From positions 370,191 to 434,190 of the forward strand of contig PHFB01000001.1 in the NCBI GenBank assembly GCA_002841355.1: 64,000 bases of DNA, given 5' to 3'. The position numbers were made by a program, and so were the translations under genes. Below are positions 44,027-52,834 of this stretch, in pieces; the first letter of the stretch is position 1, and each line of letters begins with the position of its first letter. The notes below the pieces were generated by a model that saw nothing but the letters and a program-made list of their open reading frames with translations, was not told where the DNA came from and searched no databases. The DNA comes from Actinobacteria bacterium HGW-Actinobacteria-1. GTDB lineage: Bacteria; Actinomycetota; Coriobacteriia; Anaerosomatales; Anaerosomataceae.

Positions 44027-45871
44027 CTAGGCCACCGGCTCGTAGTAGAAGAGCACGGCGCCGTATTCGACCGGCTCGGCGTTCGCCACTGCGATCTCGC
44101 GGATGATGCCACCTTCTTCGGCGGTGATCTCGTTCATGAGCTTCATCGCCTCGAGGATGCACAGCGGCTGGCCCTCGGCGACGGTGTCGCCGACCTCGAC
44201 GAACGGAGCGGCGCCGGGAGCGCCGGCGCGGTAGATCGTGCCGACCATCGGTGCCGTGATCGTCTTCCACGTTGCGGGACGCGCACCAGCCACGGGCGCC
44301 GGAGCGCTTTCGGCAGCCGCTGCGACAGGAGCTGCAGCCACAGGGGCCGCGGCGACGGGTGCGGAGCCGCCCTTGCGGACGACGACCTTGGTGTCGCCCT
44401 CTTCGATGACGATCTCGCTGACCTCTGAGGACTCGAGAAGCTTCACGAGTTCCCTGATCTGATTGACATCCACAGAATCTTCCTCTCTGACCGTATTCGC
44501 TTCCTCACCCATGAGGAACACGGCGCGCTCGGCGCCTTCTTGGTGCAGCTCCAGATACGCGCGCGCTTCATTCGGGAAAAGCGCGTACATGAGAACGTCT
44601 TCTTCACTGTGCGCAAGGTCGCCGATCTCCTCGGCAGCCTGCTCGTACGATCCTGTGGCGAGCGAGCCGGGACGGATATCCGGGCCGAGCTGCTTCTCAG
44701 CGCCCAGCACCTTCGCGACGATCTCGTCGTCCATGGGTCCGGGTGCCTTGCCGTAGTAGCCGCGAATGTAGTCCTTCATTTCCTGCGGCACGACGGCCCA
44801 GCGCTTGCCGGTGAGTACGTTGATCACGGCCTGGGTGCCGACGATCTGTGACAGCGGCGTAACGAGCGGCGGATAGCCAACCTCGGCGCGCACCTTCGGT
44901 ACCTCGGCGAGCACGTCCGGAAGCCGGTCGCTCGCCTTCTGCAGTTCGAGCTGGCTGATGAAGTTGCTCATCATGCCGCCGGGGACTTGATGGCTGAACA
45001 CCTCCATCTGCAGCAGGGTGGTGACGCCGCGCTTGAGCTTGTTCTTCTCGCGGACACCTTCCCAGTAGTGGGCGATCTCGAAGAGCAAGTCGAGGTCGAT
45101 GCCCGAGTCGTACTCGGACTCCTTGAGAGCGGCAACGATCATCTCCACAGCCGGCTGGCTATTGCCGAAGGCAAGCGCAACCACGGCCGTATCGATGATG
45201 TCTGCGCCGGCCTCGACGCCCTTCAGATAGTTCATCGGGGCCATGCCGCCGATATAGTGGCAATGAACGTGGACCGGTAGACCGATCTGTTCCTTGAGTG
45301 CGCTCACCATCTTCGCCGTGCGGAATGGCGTGAGCATGCCAGCCATGTCCTTGATACAGATGGTATCCGCGCCGATGTCCTTGAGTTGCTGCGCGTATTC
45401 AAGATACGTATCAAGCGTGTGGACCGGGCTGACGGTGTAGCTGATGGCGCCCTCGAAGTGGCCGCCGCACTCCTTGACCGCCTCGGCGGACACCTCGACG
45501 TTGCGGATGTCATTGAGTGCATCGAAGATTCGGAATACATCGATGCCGTTGCGCTTGCTCGCGTGCACGAAGCGCCGCACGATGTCATCGCTGTAGTGGT
45601 GATACCCGACAAGGTTCTGACCACGGAGCAGCATCTGCAGCGGTGTCTTGGGAGCATGCTGCTTGATGATGCGCAACCGGTCCCACGGGTTCTCGTCGAG
45701 GAACCGCAGCGCGGCGTCGAAGGTCGCGCCACCCCAGACCTCGAGCGACCAGTAGCCGACCGAGTCCATCTTCGGCAGGATCGGTAGCATGTCGGCGAGC
45801 GTCATGCGAGTCGCCCAGAGGGACTGATGCGCATCACGCAGGGTGGTATCGGTTATGTGGACCGGTCGCAT
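44027..45871 (-). CDS. Fusion of 5S-type carboxyltransferase (PycB/OadA) with AccB biotin carrier
   Basis: The 614-residue protein has an N-terminal HMGL-like carboxyltransferase domain (about 1-300: DTTLRDAHQSLWATRM at 8-23, the metal-binding HCHYIGGM, the active Lys in ICIKDMAGM), then a PYC_OADA conserved region to about 450. From residue 466 comes an AccB-type carrier, SVDVNQIRELVKLLESS, a Pro/Ala linker, and a biotinyl domain with EAMKLMN, biotin site Lys577. The AccB part includes the AccB-specific N-terminal segment, not just a biotinyl domain. With AccC it predicts a two-subunit pyruvate carboxylase-type enzyme, replacing the usual accB of this locus. No decarboxylase membrane subunits (OadB/OadG) are seen, which argues against a sodium pump. 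Confidence 0.88.
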   Translation of the reverse strand: MRPVHITDTTLRDAHQSLWATRMTLADMLPILPKMDSVGYWSLEVWGGATFDAALRFLDENPWDRLRIIKQHAPKTPLQMLLRGQNLVGYHHYSDDIVRRFVHASKRNGIDVFRIFDALNDIRNVEVSAEAVKECGGHFEGAISYTVSPVHTLDTYLEYAQQLKDIGADTICIKDMAGMLTPFRTAKMVSALKEQIGLPVHVHCHYIGGMAPMNYLKGVEAGADIIDTAVVALAFGNSQPAVEMIVAALKESEYDSGIDLDLLFEIAHYWEGVREKNKLKRGVTTLLQMEVFSHQVPGGMMSNFISQLELQKASDRLPDVLAEVPKVRAEVGYPPLVTPLSQIVGTQAVINVLTGKRWAVVPQEMKDYIRGYYGKAPGPMDDEIVAKVLGAEKQLGPDIRPGSLATGSYEQAAEEIGDLAHSEEDVLMYALFPNEARAYLELHQEGAERAVFLMGEEANTVREEDSVDVNQIRELVKLLESSEVSEIVIEEGDTKVVVRKGGSAPVAAAPVAAAPVAAAAESAPAPVAGARPATWKTITAPMVGTIYRAGAPGAAPFVEVGDTVAEGQPLCILEAMKLMNEITAEEGGIIREIAVANAEPVEYGAVLFYYEPVA

Positions 45872-45934
45872 CTACACCATCCCTGGAACAAACGGCTAGG
45901 CTGCACGCGGCTTACTCGCACGTGCGGTCGCAAT

Positions 45935-45962
45935 AGTATACAGGAGGGCGCATATGCGACAA
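45935..45962 (-). promoter_or_regulatory. Predicted promoter before the carboxyltransferase-AccB fusion gene
   Basis: On the minus strand TTGTCG (45962-45957), 16 bases and TATACT (45940-45935, five of six) with TG directly before it. It lies 64 bases before the start codon in the 105-base gap after efp, so the downstream accC-asp23-nusB genes may be expressed independently of efp. Confidence 0.5.
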
Positions 45963-45976
45963 AGAGCGAAATGCGG

Positions 45977-46537
45977 CTAGACGCGCGTAACGTACCGCCC
46001 GTCGCGGGTATCGATCTTCACGCGTTCACCAGTGTTGATGAACATGGGGACCTGAACGACGGCGCCGGTCTCGAGCGTGGCGGGCTTGGTGCCGCCTTGA
46101 ACGGTGTCGCCCTTGAAGCCGGGATCCGTCTCTGTGATTTCAAGCTCGACGAACATCGGGGGCTCGACGCCGATATAGTCACCGTCGGCGACCATCATCT
46201 CGACTTCGTCGTTCTCCTTGAGCCATTTCGCAGTGTCACCGACGAAGTCTTCACCCAGTTCGATCTGCTCGTAGCTTGCGGTGTCCATGAAGTGGAAGGC
46301 GGACCCGTCGTTGTAGAGGTACTGCATCCGCTTGGTCTCTACGCGAACATCGTCCATCTTCTCGCCCGCGCGGAACGTGATGTCGACGACGCGGCCGGTC
46401 TTGAGCTCCTTGAGCTTGGTGCGCACAAACGCCCCGCCCTTGCCGGGCTTGACGTGCTGAAACTCGACGATGATCCACATCTTGCCGTCGTACATGATGC
46501 ACATGCCGTTCTTGAAATTGCTGGTGGTGACTGCCAT
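45977..46537 (-). CDS. efp: Elongation factor P
   Basis: EF-P relieves ribosome stalling at proline stretches, which matters here because the window encodes proline-rich proteins (for example 297-818). The 186 residues have the KOW-like domain I with the tip loop KPGKGGAF (Lys about 32 for possible modification), then two OB domains ending with the conserved GERVKIDTRDGRYVTRV. AGGAAGGG precedes the ATG. It follows pepP after 14 bases. Confidence 0.97.
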   Translation of the reverse strand: MAVTTSNFKNGMCIMYDGKMWIIVEFQHVKPGKGGAFVRTKLKELKTGRVVDITFRAGEKMDDVRVETKRMQYLYNDGSAFHFMDTASYEQIELGEDFVGDTAKWLKENDEVEMMVADGDYIGVEPPMFVELEITETDPGFKGDTVQGGTKPATLETGAVVQVPMFINTGERVKIDTRDGRYVTRV

Positions 46538-46551
46538 AGGATGAACCCTTC

Positions 46552-47640
46552 CTAGATTTCGATCAGTTCACGAGGAGAGGACGACAGCACACGACCGCCG
46601 GTCTCCTCGACGGCTACCAGGTCCTCGATTCTAACACCGCCGAAGCCGGGGATGTAGACGCCCGGCTCGATGGTGACCACCGCGCCATTCCGAAGCGAGT
46701 CGTGACTCCGCTTGCCCACTGTGGGCAATTCGTGGATGTCCAGCCCGACGCCATGGCCAAGCCCGTGCGTGAAGAACTCGCCGAATCCCTTCGACTCAAG
46801 CACGGCGCGCGCCACTGCATCGACATCCTTGCCCGGAACACCCGCCTTCACCGCACCGATACCCGCCTGATTCGCTTCCAGAACCGCAGCATGTATCTCG
46901 CGATGACGGTCGGTCGCCGATCCGATGACGAGCGTGCGTGTCATATCCGAGCAGTAACCCTCGAATCGAGCACCGAAGTCGAGCTTCAGGAACTCGCCCA
47001 CGCCGATGACACGGTCGCTCACTCCAGCATGCGGCTTGGCGGAGTTAGGACCGCTCGCCACGATCGGATCGAACGCGATGTCGTCCGAACCGTTGCGGCG
47101 CATGAAGAACTCGAGCTCAAGCGCTACTTCGCGCTCGGTCATACCAGGGCCGACCAGGCCGAGCACGTGGTCGAAGGCGCGATCCGTCAGTCGCGCGGCG
47201 GATTCGATCCGCTCAAGTTCATGCGATTCCTTGACCTGCCGCACTTCCTCTACAACATGCTCCACGACACGGATACTGCCGACGAACTGCTCCGAGATGA
47301 ACTTGAAGCGCCCATATGGCACCGACGCCTCAAGCGCGAGTTCGGTCACACCGTCCTCGTGTAGCTCGGCACACGCCTCGATGTAGAGCGAGTCATCGGG
47401 AATCCGGACTGCCCATGGAGTCCCAACCGCGGCTTCCTCGGCAGCTTCGCTGTACCGGTGATCGGTGTAGAATCGCGCGATCTCGGGCGTCACAAGGCAC
47501 GCTGCGTTGATCATCGGGTCGAATACGTCATCGAACCCCGTTACGTAGCGCATGTTCGAGACACCGGTGAGGAGGATCGCCTGCACGCCATCTTGCGTGA
47601 GACGCCGCCTCAAAGCTGCCAATCTCGGCTCAGCGTGCAT
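46552..47640 (-). CDS. pepP: M24 family Xaa-Pro aminopeptidase
   Basis: This metallopeptidase removes N-terminal residues before proline. The ATG at 47640 follows AGGTG and gives [15 protein letters not shown]; a longer start at 47664 is possible. The 362-residue protein has the creatinase-like N-terminal domain (about 1-130) and the pita-bread domain with metal ligands in [17 protein letters not shown] (two Asp), [13 protein letters not shown] (His), and [16 protein letters not shown] (two Glu). It overlaps the end of aroQ by 11 bases, in the standard aroQ-pepP-efp order. Confidence 0.93.
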   Translation of the reverse strand: MHAEPRLAALRRRLTQDGVQAILLTGVSNMRYVTGFDDVFDPMINAACLVTPEIARFYTDHRYSEAAEEAAVGTPWAVRIPDDSLYIEACAELHEDGVTELALEASVPYGRFKFISEQFVGSIRVVEHVVEEVRQVKESHELERIESAARLTDRAFDHVLGLVGPGMTEREVALELEFFMRRNGSDDIAFDPIVASGPNSAKPHAGVSDRVIGVGEFLKLDFGARFEGYCSDMTRTLVIGSATDRHREIHAAVLEANQAGIGAVKAGVPGKDVDAVARAVLESKGFGEFFTHGLGHGVGLDIHELPTVGKRSHDSLRNGAVVTIEPGVYIPGFGGVRIEDLVAVEETGGRVLSSSPRELIEI

Positions 47641-48082
47641 CGGCACCTGCCCTGATCGCGTCAACCACGGCCCGAAGACCGAGCGCGTATGACATCTCGC
47701 CGAATCCGGTGATCTGGCCTACACACACGGCCGCCGTCACACTCTCGCGACGGAACGACTCGCGTCCATGAACGTTGCTCATGTGAACCTCGACGACAGG
47801 CATCGCAACCGCCGAGATCGCGTCGCGAAGCGCATACGAGTAGTGGGTCAGCGCTCCGGGGTTAATGACTACACCGTCGACGTCATCAAGCGCCTGGTGG
47901 AGCCGATCGATGATGGCCCCCTCGTGATTCGACTGATAGAACACAGTCTCAATGCCGATCTCATCGGCAAGCTGCATCAACCCGGCCTCGATCTGCTCCA
48001 GCGTCTTCGAACCGTACACGCCGGTCTCGCGTCGCCCAAGAAGATTCAGATTCGGCCCATTCACTATCAGAATCCGCAGCAC
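47630..48082 (-). CDS. aroQ: Type II 3-dehydroquinate dehydratase
   Basis: AroQ dehydrates 3-dehydroquinate in the shikimate pathway. The GTG at 48082 has GGGGGT seven bases upstream and yields [15 protein letters not shown], matching the usual start; a GTG at 48091 is possible. The 150-residue protein has active-site elements [12 protein letters not shown], a Tyr after it, [18 protein letters not shown] and HMSNVHGRE. The order aroC-aroKB-aroQ forms a shikimate operon with pepP and efp after it. Confidence 0.95.
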   Translation of the reverse strand: MLRILIVNGPNLNLLGRRETGVYGSKTLEQIEAGLMQLADEIGIETVFYQSNHEGAIIDRLHQALDDVDGVVINPGALTHYSYALRDAISAVAMPVVEVHMSNVHGRESFRRESVTAAVCVGQITGFGEMSYALGLRAVVDAIRAGADAR

Positions 48083-48097
48083 GCCGAACACCCCCGA

Positions 48098-49696
48098 TTA
48101 TTCACCTTGAAGCATGGATTCTACGTGGCGCTTCAGTACCTCGATCTCGACCGGAACGACTACCCAGTCTCCAGGTTCGCGCAAGAAGACGAATCGGACA
48201 ACGCCACCGCGAGTCTTCTTGTCGCTGAGTATCGCGTCAATGATTTCGTCGGAAGCGATTCCTGCCGGAATACCGTCCATAGCGCCGAGTGCATCCAGCA
48301 GTGCATCGGTGCGCCGTGTGAGTCGCGGATCAGCACCGATGACCTCCTCGGCAAGGCGGGCGGCGAATCGCATCCCTATCGCCACTGCGATTCCGTGCGA
48401 GACTGCGCCGTATCCCAAGACGCGCTCAAGCGCATGCCCGAACGTATGTCCGAGGTTCAGGCACTCACGACTGCCAGACTCCCTCACGTCATCGCTCACA
48501 ACGCTGGCCTTGAAGCCTGCGGCCATGAGCACGGCGTTCCGGACGGCAACGTGATCTCGGAAGAGCAGGTGCCGCGCGTCCACCTCAAGTGCGGCAGTCT
48601 CGGCTTCTCCAGCCAGAAGCGCACTCTTGGCGACCTCGACCAATCCGCTGACCCACTCCGCATCGGGCAAGGTTGCGAGTACCGAGATGTCCGAGACGAC
48701 GGCACTGGGCTGCCAGAATGCTCCGGCGAGGTTCTTGCCGCTTGGCAAGTCGACCCCGGTCTTGCCTCCCAAGGAGCTGTCGACCTGCGCAAGCAGCGAT
48801 GTGGGGACCTGGATCACCGGGACGCCCCGCACGTACACGGCCGCTGCAAACCCCGCCAGATCGCCGACCACGCCGCCGCCGAGCGCGACGACCGCACCAT
48901 CACGCCCCAGACGCCGATTCGCCAACTGCTCGACCAGCGTGCCAGCCGTCTCCCAGCTCTTCGAGGCCTCACCCGCTTCGAACACAACGGTGTCCGCTTC
49001 GATGCCCACTCCCGCAAGTGACGTGGTCACGGCGTCCGCGTATAGGGGCGCCACGTTCGTGTCACTCACGATGACGACTCGCGTTGCCGATGTGGTCGCC
49101 TTCACCGCCTCGCCAACTGCCGCAAGCGTGTCGGCACCGACGATGACGTCGTATCCGGTCCCAGCACTCACGTGCAACGTGTCGCGCTCCGCGGCCGCCC
49201 GTATCAGCTCGAGAATCTCGTCCATGACTTCCGCTGGAGCGCGACCGCTCGTGTCCACGATGAAGTCCGCGGCGGCCCGATACAGCGCGAGCCGCGCGCC
49301 GAGGATCTGGGGTGCCATGCGAGCGGCATCACCCGCAAGGAGTGGTCTGCCAGTCGTATCGCCGATGCGGGCCAGTGCTTCCTCGGCGGTAACTGACAGA
49401 TACACGACCCGGCCGAGACGCGAGAGTGTAGCTCGATTCTCGTCACGAAGGATGACGCCGCCGCCACATGCGACGACTGCAGGCTCGTGCGTTTGGAGCG
49501 ACTGAAGTGCTGCGAACTCCGCATCCCGGAATGCAGTCTCACCGCCTTGCGCGAAGAGAGTCGGTATCGTGCTGCCTTCACGCTGCTCGATCAACCGATC
49601 AAGATCGACGAAGGAGATTCCAAGCCTGTCGGCCAGAAGTGCGCCAACGCGGGACTTGCCGGCGCCCATGAACCCTATGAGCATGACGTGCTTCAC
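48098..49696 (-). CDS. aroKB: Shikimate kinase-3-dehydroquinate synthase fusion
   Basis: One 532-residue chain carries two shikimate pathway enzymes. Residues about 1-165 are shikimate kinase, with Walker A GFMGAGKSRVG, FVDLDRLIE and the ACGGGVILRDENR substrate site. Residues about 175-532 are 3-dehydroquinate synthase, with VVALGGGVVGDLAGFAA, PTSLLAQVDSSLGGKTG and the metal-binding His in LNLGHTFGHALE. No frame break separates the two. It shares ATGA with the aroC stop. Symbol is composite. Confidence 0.94.
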   Translation of the reverse strand: MKHVMLIGFMGAGKSRVGALLADRLGISFVDLDRLIEQREGSTIPTLFAQGGETAFRDAEFAALQSLQTHEPAVVACGGGVILRDENRATLSRLGRVVYLSVTAEEALARIGDTTGRPLLAGDAARMAPQILGARLALYRAAADFIVDTSGRAPAEVMDEILELIRAAAERDTLHVSAGTGYDVIVGADTLAAVGEAVKATTSATRVVIVSDTNVAPLYADAVTTSLAGVGIEADTVVFEAGEASKSWETAGTLVEQLANRRLGRDGAVVALGGGVVGDLAGFAAAVYVRGVPVIQVPTSLLAQVDSSLGGKTGVDLPSGKNLAGAFWQPSAVVSDISVLATLPDAEWVSGLVEVAKSALLAGEAETAALEVDARHLLFRDHVAVRNAVLMAAGFKASVVSDDVRESGSRECLNLGHTFGHALERVLGYGAVSHGIAVAIGMRFAARLAEEVIGADPRLTRRTDALLDALGAMDGIPAGIASDEIIDAILSDKKTRGGVVRFVFLREPGDWVVVPVEIEVLKRHVESMLQGE

Positions 49697-50844
49697 CGGG
49701 CTATCCTCGCTCGGTAGACGTCAAGCGCAGTCCGCATATCGGTGACCGAGTCCCCACCGAACTTCTCGGCGTATGCATTCGCGAGCACTAGTGCGACTTC
49801 TGCTTCGGCAACGACGGCTGCGGCAGGAACCGCACATACATCCGAGCGTTCTCGAGATGCGTCGATGGCGTCAAGCGTATCGATATCAACACTGGCAAGC
49901 GGGGTCATAAGAGTTGGAATCGGCTTCATCGCGGCACGCACTACGAGCGGCTCGCCGTTCGTCATACCGCCCTCAAGGCCGCCCGCACGGTTGGTATCGC
50001 GAATGAAGCCCTCGCCCACCTCGTAGCGGATTGCATCGTGCGCAAGAGAGCCGGGCCGAGCCGCGAGCGCAAACCCATCACCGAATTCGACACCCTTGAT
50101 CGCAGGGATGGACAGCACCGCCGCTCCGAGTCTGGCATCAAGTCGCTGATCTGCCTGGGCATAGCCGCCGAGGCCGGGTACGAGTCCCGTCACACTCACA
50201 ACGAATACGCCACCAAGGCTCTCGCCCGCGGCTCGCGCGTCGTCGATGGCTTGCCGCATCCGAGCCGAGGTCTCAGCATCCGGACACCGCACATCACTTG
50301 CTTCAACGAGCATGGTATCCGGAGTGGTCGAACCAGCCTCATGCGACCACTCGACATCTCCGATCCGAGTCACGCACGAGCTGACGGACACGCCCATCTC
50401 GCGCAGCAGCGCACGACCGATTGCCCCCGCCGCCACGCGGGCCGCTGTCTCACGTGCACTCGCGCGCTCAAGGATGTCTCGAACATCTCGGGAGCCGATC
50501 TTCTGGATGCCCGACAAGTCCGCGTGCCCTGGGCGCGGAGCCGTGACGCGCGCCGACTCCACGGGTTCGCCCCACGTCGACATCACGTCCGTCCAGTTGT
50601 CCCAGTCGCGGTTCCCGATGCTTAGCGCAATCGGCGTTCCAAGTGTGCGCCCGAACCTGATGCCGGATAGCACCGCGGCCCTGTCGGTCTCTATCTTCAT
50701 CCGACCGCCACGACCGTAGCCCACCTGGCGCCTCGCGAGATCGCCATCGATGTCGGCGGCTTGCAGCGGAATGCCCGCAGGAACATCTGTCACGATAGTG
50801 ACGAGGGCACGTCCATGGGACTCACCAGCGGTTGTGTAGCGCAT
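49693..50844 (-). CDS. aroC: Chorismate synthase
   Basis: AroC forms chorismate from EPSP using reduced flavin. The ATG at 50844, after GAGAGG, gives MRYTTAGESHG, the invariant N-terminus; a longer frame to 51036 is unrelated. The 383-residue protein has GRGGRMKIE, RPGHADLSG, RASARETAARVAAGAIG, and the FGDGFALA and NRAGGLEGGMTNGEP segments typical of the family. It is the first gene of the shikimate block. Confidence 0.96.
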   Translation of the reverse strand: MRYTTAGESHGRALVTIVTDVPAGIPLQAADIDGDLARRQVGYGRGGRMKIETDRAAVLSGIRFGRTLGTPIALSIGNRDWDNWTDVMSTWGEPVESARVTAPRPGHADLSGIQKIGSRDVRDILERASARETAARVAAGAIGRALLREMGVSVSSCVTRIGDVEWSHEAGSTTPDTMLVEASDVRCPDAETSARMRQAIDDARAAGESLGGVFVVSVTGLVPGLGGYAQADQRLDARLGAAVLSIPAIKGVEFGDGFALAARPGSLAHDAIRYEVGEGFIRDTNRAGGLEGGMTNGEPLVVRAAMKPIPTLMTPLASVDIDTLDAIDASRERSDVCAVPAAAVVAEAEVALVLANAYAEKFGGDSVTDMRTALDVYRARIAR

Positions 50845-50892
50845 CGCGCGGCCTCTCGGTCGACTGCTGAGAATTCTACCAGGAACGCGAAA

Positions 50893-50909
50893 CGCCGCGT
50901 TGCGCGGCG
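50893..50909 (-). terminator. Terminator at the end of the pilM-N-O-P operon
   Basis: CGCCGCG (50893-50899) and CGCGGCG (50903-50909) form a 7-bp GC stem with a three-base loop, and TTTCG follows on the minus strand. It lies 45 bases after the PilP-like stop codon and 49 bases before the aroC start. Confidence 0.65.
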
Positions 50910-50953
50910 CTTCTACGGAGTTCTCGTACCGGGCGGGGCACCCGGGTAACTCA

Positions 50954-51565
50954 CTACTTCGATATGCCCTGCCCGACCGACAGAACAACCTGCTGGTCGC
51001 CGTAGAGCATGACGACATCGCTCGTGCGAATATCAAAGACCTTCCAGGGGGTATCCGGAATCACATCACCCTCGGCAAGCGTGTACGCCTGCGAGTTCCA
51101 CACCATGTCCGCGTACGATACACCGCTTTCCGAACCGATCGCGATGAGGTACAGCGTATCTGCCGCGTAGTCACCGGGAACGGCGGTGTCGGTCGTCGTC
51201 TCCGTGGGCGAAGTAGGTGCAGAAACAGCGCCAACAAGCGGCTCGAAGATGTCGCGGAACGTGAAGATCTCAGAGTTGGCCACCGCTGCGGCCGGAGATG
51301 CTGCCTCGACGGTCTCGGTAGCAGCAGTTGAGCCACCCTGCTGTGAAGTCTGCCCCTCGGGAACCCTGACCTCGACGACATTGTCGGTCGATGTCTGGAA
51401 GACGAACAGCACGAGCACGGCAGCAATGGCGCCAACGACCACGAGGATCGCAAGCGCGCCGAGCGCTAACACCAGACCCTTGTTGTTCTTCTTCGGTGCG
51501 GCCGTATCCGCGGGCGATGCCGCGATCGGCTGTCCGGTCTCAGGAACTGCAAACTCGTCGGGCAC
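50954..51565 (-). CDS. PilP-position pilus assembly protein, membrane-anchored
   Basis: The 203-residue protein has a short cytoplasmic end, one membrane helix (about 30-55), a Ser/Thr/Ala-rich linker and a C-terminal domain ending TPWKVFDIRTSDVVMLYGDQQ. A segment IFTFRDIFEPL (about 100-110) resembles the RDPF motif of PilP. Position after pilO makes a PilP-like role likely, but it has a membrane helix instead of a lipobox and there is no PilQ secretin to bind. GAAGGGAAG precedes the GTG start. Confidence 0.65.
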   Translation of the reverse strand: MPDEFAVPETGQPIAASPADTAAPKKNNKGLVLALGALAILVVVGAIAAVLVLFVFQTSTDNVVEVRVPEGQTSQQGGSTAATETVEAASPAAAVANSEIFTFRDIFEPLVGAVSAPTSPTETTTDTAVPGDYAADTLYLIAIGSESGVSYADMVWNSQAYTLAEGDVIPDTPWKVFDIRTSDVVMLYGDQQVVLSVGQGISK

Positions 51566-51584
51566 GGTCTTCCCTTCCGTCGAA

Positions 51585-52223
51585 CTACTGCGAAGGCTGC
51601 GCGTCTGCGGGCGGCGTCGCCGGCGCAGACGGAACGGCAGGGGAACTCACATTGATCACAGACATCGTGTAGACCACGAGACTGATTCTGCCCTCGACAT
51701 AGCGCTCAGTCGTCTCACTACCGGGCACGGTTGAGAACTGGGCGGTCTTCACGCGAACGCCTCGGGTGTACCTGCTGAGCCTGCCAACGTAGTCGATCAT
51801 ATCCGCCCACTGGCCTTCGACCTTCACGTCGATCGCGATCGATGTGTAGCCGGCCGGCTGTCCGCCTTGGTCGAGTATGGGCGTCGGAACCTGCGGAGTG
51901 ATCTGGATAAACTCCAGGCCTGCTGCGTTTGCGGTGTCCTGCAGATTGATGATCAGCGACGGCAACTCGGGAGACTCTGGCACTTGGTTCGCGATCTTGA
52001 TGAGATCGACCTCGGTCTGCGCCGCCTGCGCCTTCGCGCTCTGGCGACGGCTGACAAGCAACTTGGCGGTGTTGATCTGACTGTCCAGCTCCTGGATCTG
52101 CGTGTCCAGCTGCTTTGCCTTGTCGAACTCCGGCAGAATGCCGAAGAACAGAGCACCCACAACGACCAGGACTACGAGTACCGCAGCGACAATCATCTGA
52201 GTCTGGGCTGATAGTTTGTTCAT
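51585..52223 (-). CDS. pilO: Type IV pilus assembly protein PilO
   Basis: The ATG at 52223 gives a 212-residue bitopic protein: membrane helix about 10-29, coiled coil about 33-70, and a ferredoxin-like domain with LEFIQITPQVPTPIL and VKVEGQWADMIDYVGRLSRY, the core of the PilO family. The Pro/Ala-rich tail is extra. PilO pairs with PilN in the alignment complex that links PilM to the pilus machine. A frame reaching 52352 has no family support. Confidence 0.85.
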   Translation of the reverse strand: MNKLSAQTQMIVAAVLVVLVVVGALFFGILPEFDKAKQLDTQIQELDSQINTAKLLVSRRQSAKAQAAQTEVDLIKIANQVPESPELPSLIINLQDTANAAGLEFIQITPQVPTPILDQGGQPAGYTSIAIDVKVEGQWADMIDYVGRLSRYTRGVRVKTAQFSTVPGSETTERYVEGRISLVVYTMSVINVSSPAVPSAPATPPADAQPSQ

Positions 52224-52237
52224 ACTGTCACCCCGTC

Positions 52238-52834
52238 CTACTGATTCCCGGCGCCCGAAGACGCAACTGCGGACTCGCTGACTCCAGCGGTGACGCTGAA
52301 CTGGATCACGCCGACCTCGTTCAGTTCGGTCTTCGACGCATTCGTAAGCCACACATCATAGAGTTGATCAAGATCGGCGAGTCGAACAAGCAGCTTGGCA
52401 ATCGACTTGTGGCCCATATCAGGCGAGTCTGTCGCACTATCGACCGCAAAACCATCCATCGTCAGACCGTTGACTTCGTCCGTATTGAGCACGGTCACCC
52501 ACATGTCTGTTGGCATGACCAGCGATATCTCATCGAACATGCGCGACCAGTTGAATCGACCCGCCAGAGCGGTGTCGGCGACCGTCTTTCGACGCTGCAA
52601 CTCGAGGGACTTCTCCTCGAAGACCGCAAGTTCGTTCGCGCGAGTCTGCGTGGTGGCCAACTCCTGCTCCCGAGCGGCGACGTCCGCCTTCTTGGCGCTC
52701 GTCTGCATGTAGGCGACGCCATAGACGCCTACAAGAACGACAACGACCAGAACCGCGACAACCGCGACATAGACGAGTCGCTTCTCCCCTTTTCGCTTCT
52801 CAAGAATCTCAGGAGGAAGCAGGTTGATGCGCAT
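52238..52834 (-). CDS. pilN: Type IV pilus assembly protein PilN
   Basis: The 198-residue protein starts MRINLLPPEILEKRK; the INLLP motif binds the PilM groove. One membrane helix (about 20-45), a coiled coil (about 46-85) and a C-terminal ferredoxin-like domain with MFDEISLVMPTDMWVTVLN follow. The ATG overlaps the pilM stop by one base; a GTG one codon earlier is possible. Confidence 0.9.
   Translation of the reverse strand: MRINLLPPEILEKRKGEKRLVYVAVVAVLVVVVLVGVYGVAYMQTSAKKADVAAREQELATTQTRANELAVFEEKSLELQRRKTVADTALAGRFNWSRMFDEISLVMPTDMWVTVLNTDEVNGLTMDGFAVDSATDSPDMGHKSIAKLLVRLADLDQLYDVWLTNASKTELNEVGVIQFSVTAGVSESAVASSGAGNQ

Noticed and set aside
44027..45871. Sodium-pumping oxaloacetate decarboxylase alpha subunit
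   Set aside because: No OadB or OadG membrane subunits are seen, and the C-terminal carrier is AccB-type next to accC, so a carboxylase role fits better.
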